A stretch of DNA of 64,000 bases from Cristatella mucedo (Eukaryota > Bryozoa > Phylactolaemata > Cristatellidae). The notes under the pieces were generated by a model. It did not search any database. It saw nothing but the letters and a program-made list of their open reading frames with translations, and had not been told where the DNA came from. This document shows positions 61,630 through 64,000 of the stretch, piece by piece; within the stretch, counting starts at the first letter, position 1; each line of letters opens with the position of its first letter. The position numbers and the translations under genes are program-made. The stretch spans positions 153,501 to 217,500 of the forward strand of contig WPIO01000150.1 in the NCBI GenBank assembly GCA_009760855.2, written 5' to 3'.

Positions 61630-62300
61630 GGCAGACTAGAATGTAGAGCTGATGCGGTCGTCTAGCGAAAGGTCACTTTATCTTGTATCTCCATCAGTAA
61701 CTCCACAAAGTCATAAAGACCATGTGGGTGTTACGCAGAAGAGTTTTGTATAGCGCACTCACAGCCTAAGCGGCTTTCGATACGCATTCGGTAGCCAACA
61801 GACTTCGTCTCACGCAACAAAGAGAAAGTGGGAAGCATAGCAGAGTTAGGAGAGCAGTTGAGGTAGTGAGTAGCATAGAAGTAGCAGTTCAGGACCGCTG
61901 AAAAAGATGTGCCATAGTCGGCAGTTGGAGAGTAGATGTCGTTGCGTAAGAATTGTGGAAGCGAGTTCCACAGTCTAGGACCTGCAGAGCTAAAGCTTCT
62001 GTCGCCACTTTAGTGCTGTAAACCCTGATTGAGTACAAATGATTCACGAGATGGTAGTGCCCATTTAGAAAGAATGAACTATCACCTTCCACTAGTAAGC
62101 TGATTTTATCGCGATTGATATTACGATAGCTTGCTGCTATCCGTGAGCGAATTTCAGCAATATGTGCAGTAAGTTGTTGACCGAGTTTGACATGCCGGAA
62201 TACTGCAAGGAATCAAGGCACTGGAACAGCTGCAGGCAATCTGTATAGAAATGAAAGCCTAGCTTTGGCTTGGCGATTACATCGGTATAAAAGCTAGTGC
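61630..62300 (-). mobile_element. CR1/L2-like LINE fragment (subfamily B) with altered RT motif
   Basis: Minus-strand frames read DVIAKPKLGFHFYTDCLQLF (YADD region, mutated) and then the C-terminal end with CRLLW-like GPRLWNSL(P) context. A short piece of the main subfamily (GCTGATGCGGTCGTCTAGCG) precedes it at 61650. Confidence 0.6.
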
Positions 62301-62654
62301 AATTTGTGAATGAACTAAAATGATCACCGACAGTGGGCTACACTGCTCTTTATTTGCTCCATGCAATATGTAGAGAAAACATATAGCAGCTCCCAACGAG
62401 CACAGCAGCTGAAGAGGTCAACAGTTCGCAGAATCTGGCTTCAGAGCCGAACATGCATGCCTTGTATCTGTTGAGAGTCATCAGGTACGACCGCCTCCTA
62501 TTTTATTAGGTAGCCGGATAGCAGAGTCTGGCCGCCATGGATTCAAGTCTGAAACTCATCCAGTTGACCTCCAAGTCAGTGGATCGTCTGAACAGCTGGT
62601 AATCTTGATGAATGAGTGCTACTATAGCCTACAGGGGGATCGTCAATCGGTTCA

Positions 62655-62829
62655 AACATGCTGGTACCCGGATGGGATGTGGTCACTTCCAGAAAAAAAC
62701 ATGATTCATGTCCACCTAAGGCTCTTAAAGTGAGGACTCGTTGGGCATTTGACTGTTGCCAACAGGAGCTGCAAGCTGAGAGCCGAGCCAGCAGCTAATT
62801 TTCTACAGTGTTTACAACTAGAATTTCAG
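62655..62829 (+). promoter_or_regulatory. Conserved upstream block, copy 3
   Basis: Contains ATGATTCATGTCCACC, CTTAAAGTGAGGAC and the ATTTCAG acceptor-like end, in the same order as before the other signal exons. Confidence 0.35.
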
Positions 62830-62837
62830 ATAGCTGA

Positions 62838-63353
62838 ATGACAGTGCTCAGTGTGATATTCCTGGCTTCTGCTCTTGTTATATCCTGCAATGGCAAGAAC
62901 CTGCTGGGTAAGCACTGACTTATTAAATTTTCGAGCTTCACTTTCGTTTAGCAGCACATTGTCCTTAGATAGTAGTGCTGCGTTCCAAGGAGTTCCACAA
63001 GTAACACTGAATAATACTGGCTTCATGAGCAATGGAGAGGGTCACAGAGGGCCTTGTAAAAATGACAACGTCATTGGCTGACAGTGAGTGTGTTAAATGT
63101 GTTCAACTACTTTCAGAATGCACCCACGGCCTGCTACAAGACGAGTACATCGCAGATGACATAGACCTCTGCCTTTATTACCGCTGCACAGAAGGACAGC
63201 CTTCACTGCAGTGGCCGGCCACGTGCAAGCCAGGCTATAGGCTGCCAGCCTACTATAACATATCGAACAGGAATCCGTGCAACGAAAAAACGTCGAGCAG
63301 AATTGGCTGCCTGCGTTGCGACCTACCAATTGATTCAGTGCCAGCTGATGGAG
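62838..63353 (+). CDS. Third gene copy, first two exons (runs off window end)
   Basis: Signal exon 62838-62907 (70 nt, 23 codons plus 1 base; MTVLSVIFLASALVISC) and CBM14-like exon 63117-63353 (237 nt, phase 1-1) with all seven cysteines and intact ATG, acceptor TTTCAG and donors GTAAGC and GTAATG. Spliced together they read ...GKNLL-ECTHG... without interruption. The intron between them is 209 nt. The next intron contains an RT fragment and continues past 64000, so whether the rest of the gene is intact cannot be judged here. Confidence 0.65.
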
Positions 63354-63529
63354 GTAATGGTCTGAGCTCGGTTTGATTGGTTACCCTCTGTAGAGTCCTG
63401 CATGCCACACATGTTTATAGGGATGCAATGAGATCTAGCCATCAAAGGCCAGGTGATCACAGTTTTACCTACCTTCAGTGGGCGATATCTACGAATTTCA
63501 TTAGTTACTGATTTCATTTCTCACACAGG

Positions 63530-64000
63530 GAGTTACCATTCTACGTGGCAACGACGACGGGAATGTCACTGCCCTAGCTCTGCTAGATCTGTCTGCTGCC
63601 TTCGACACCATTGATCACGAAGTTCTGCTTGAACGATTGAGAACAACGATCGGTCTGGCAGACGAAGCAGTGGTGTGGTTTAAACAATACCTGTCTGATC
63701 GTCTTCAATCCGTGTCATGTGGGGGTCAGGTCTCAGACATGAGAAGGGCCACCTGCGGAGTCCCTCAAGGGTCTGTACTCGGTCCCTTGCTGTTCTCCAT
63801 TTATACACAACCTCTGGGAAAAGTGATTAAGGCCCATGGAATAGGATAGCACTTCTATGCTGACGATACTCAGTTGTATTTATCATTTAAACCGTAGAAT
63901 CTGCTGCAGCAACTGAGAAACTGAAGGCTTGCCTTGCCAATATTTGATCCTGGATGTCGGAAAACTTCCTGAAATTAAATGACGATAAAACCGAACTGCT
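63530..64000 (+). mobile_element. Non-LTR reverse-transcriptase fragment in the intron of gene copy 3
   Basis: The frame is open from 63541 to a TAG at 63847: LALLDLSAAFDTIDHEVLLE, CGVPQGSVLGPLLFSIYT, then after the stop HFYADDTQLYLSF. Better preserved than the other RT copies and a different subfamily (consensus catalytic YADD kept). One stop just before YADD, another at 63895 and the window end prevent judging its full extent. Confidence 0.8.

Overview
This window is invertebrate-animal nuclear DNA. The evidence is intron-split genes with GT/AG junctions, extracellular modules on phase-1 exons, many decayed CR1/L2-like LINE fragments, tRNA-derived SINEs, hAT transposase relics, a solo LTR, a satellite block and long microsatellites. 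I cannot assign a phylum from sequence alone. Most of the 64 kb is repeat-derived or shows no coding signal.

The main gene is a reconstructable eight-exon gene on the + strand, 6821-20414. It encodes a predicted secreted protein of 727 residues: signal peptide, a six-cysteine chitin-binding-like (CBM14/peritrophin-like) module, a compact six-cysteine module, EGF-like repeats, a cysteine-rich linker and a C-terminal IgGFc-binding-protein N-terminal-type domain. All eight exons stay open, the phases fit at every junction and the summed length is a multiple of three.

The locus is a tandem gene array. A second copy (33.2-47.7 kb) is recognisable exon by exon but dead: lost start codon, lost donors, an in-frame stop, a frameshift and a replaced last exon. 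Its first half was duplicated again in place (about 33.33-35.99 kb and 36.00-38.61 kb). A third copy starts at 62838 with an intact signal exon and first module and runs off the window end.

Region by region: 0-6.6 kb holds repeat remnants, a CT-rich tract, a CA tract and an hAT C-terminal relic. 6.6-20.7 kb is gene 1, whose first intron contains a 1317-bp solo LTR (TG...CA ends, 4-bp target duplication). 23.6-24.7 kb is a minus-strand LINE, followed directly by a degenerate satellite of about 171-bp period (24.8-26.9 kb). 28.1-29.03 kb is a second GC-rich LTR-like island with two internal tandem arrays. 30-31.5 kb holds LINE tails and a 30-bp perfect hairpin. 33.2-47.7 kb is the decayed paralogue, interleaved with LINEs, microsatellites, a SINE and a large inverted repeat (39.45-40.21 kb). 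48.9-56.3 kb is a nest of LINE copies around a decayed hAT-type transposase. 56-62 kb is mostly unassigned. 62.3-64 kb is the start of gene copy 3 with an RT fragment in its intron.

I found no CRISPR, operon-like or other prokaryotic system. The most interesting items are the gene array and its unusual domain combination, the solo LTR in the intron of the intact copy, and the nucleosome-length satellite.
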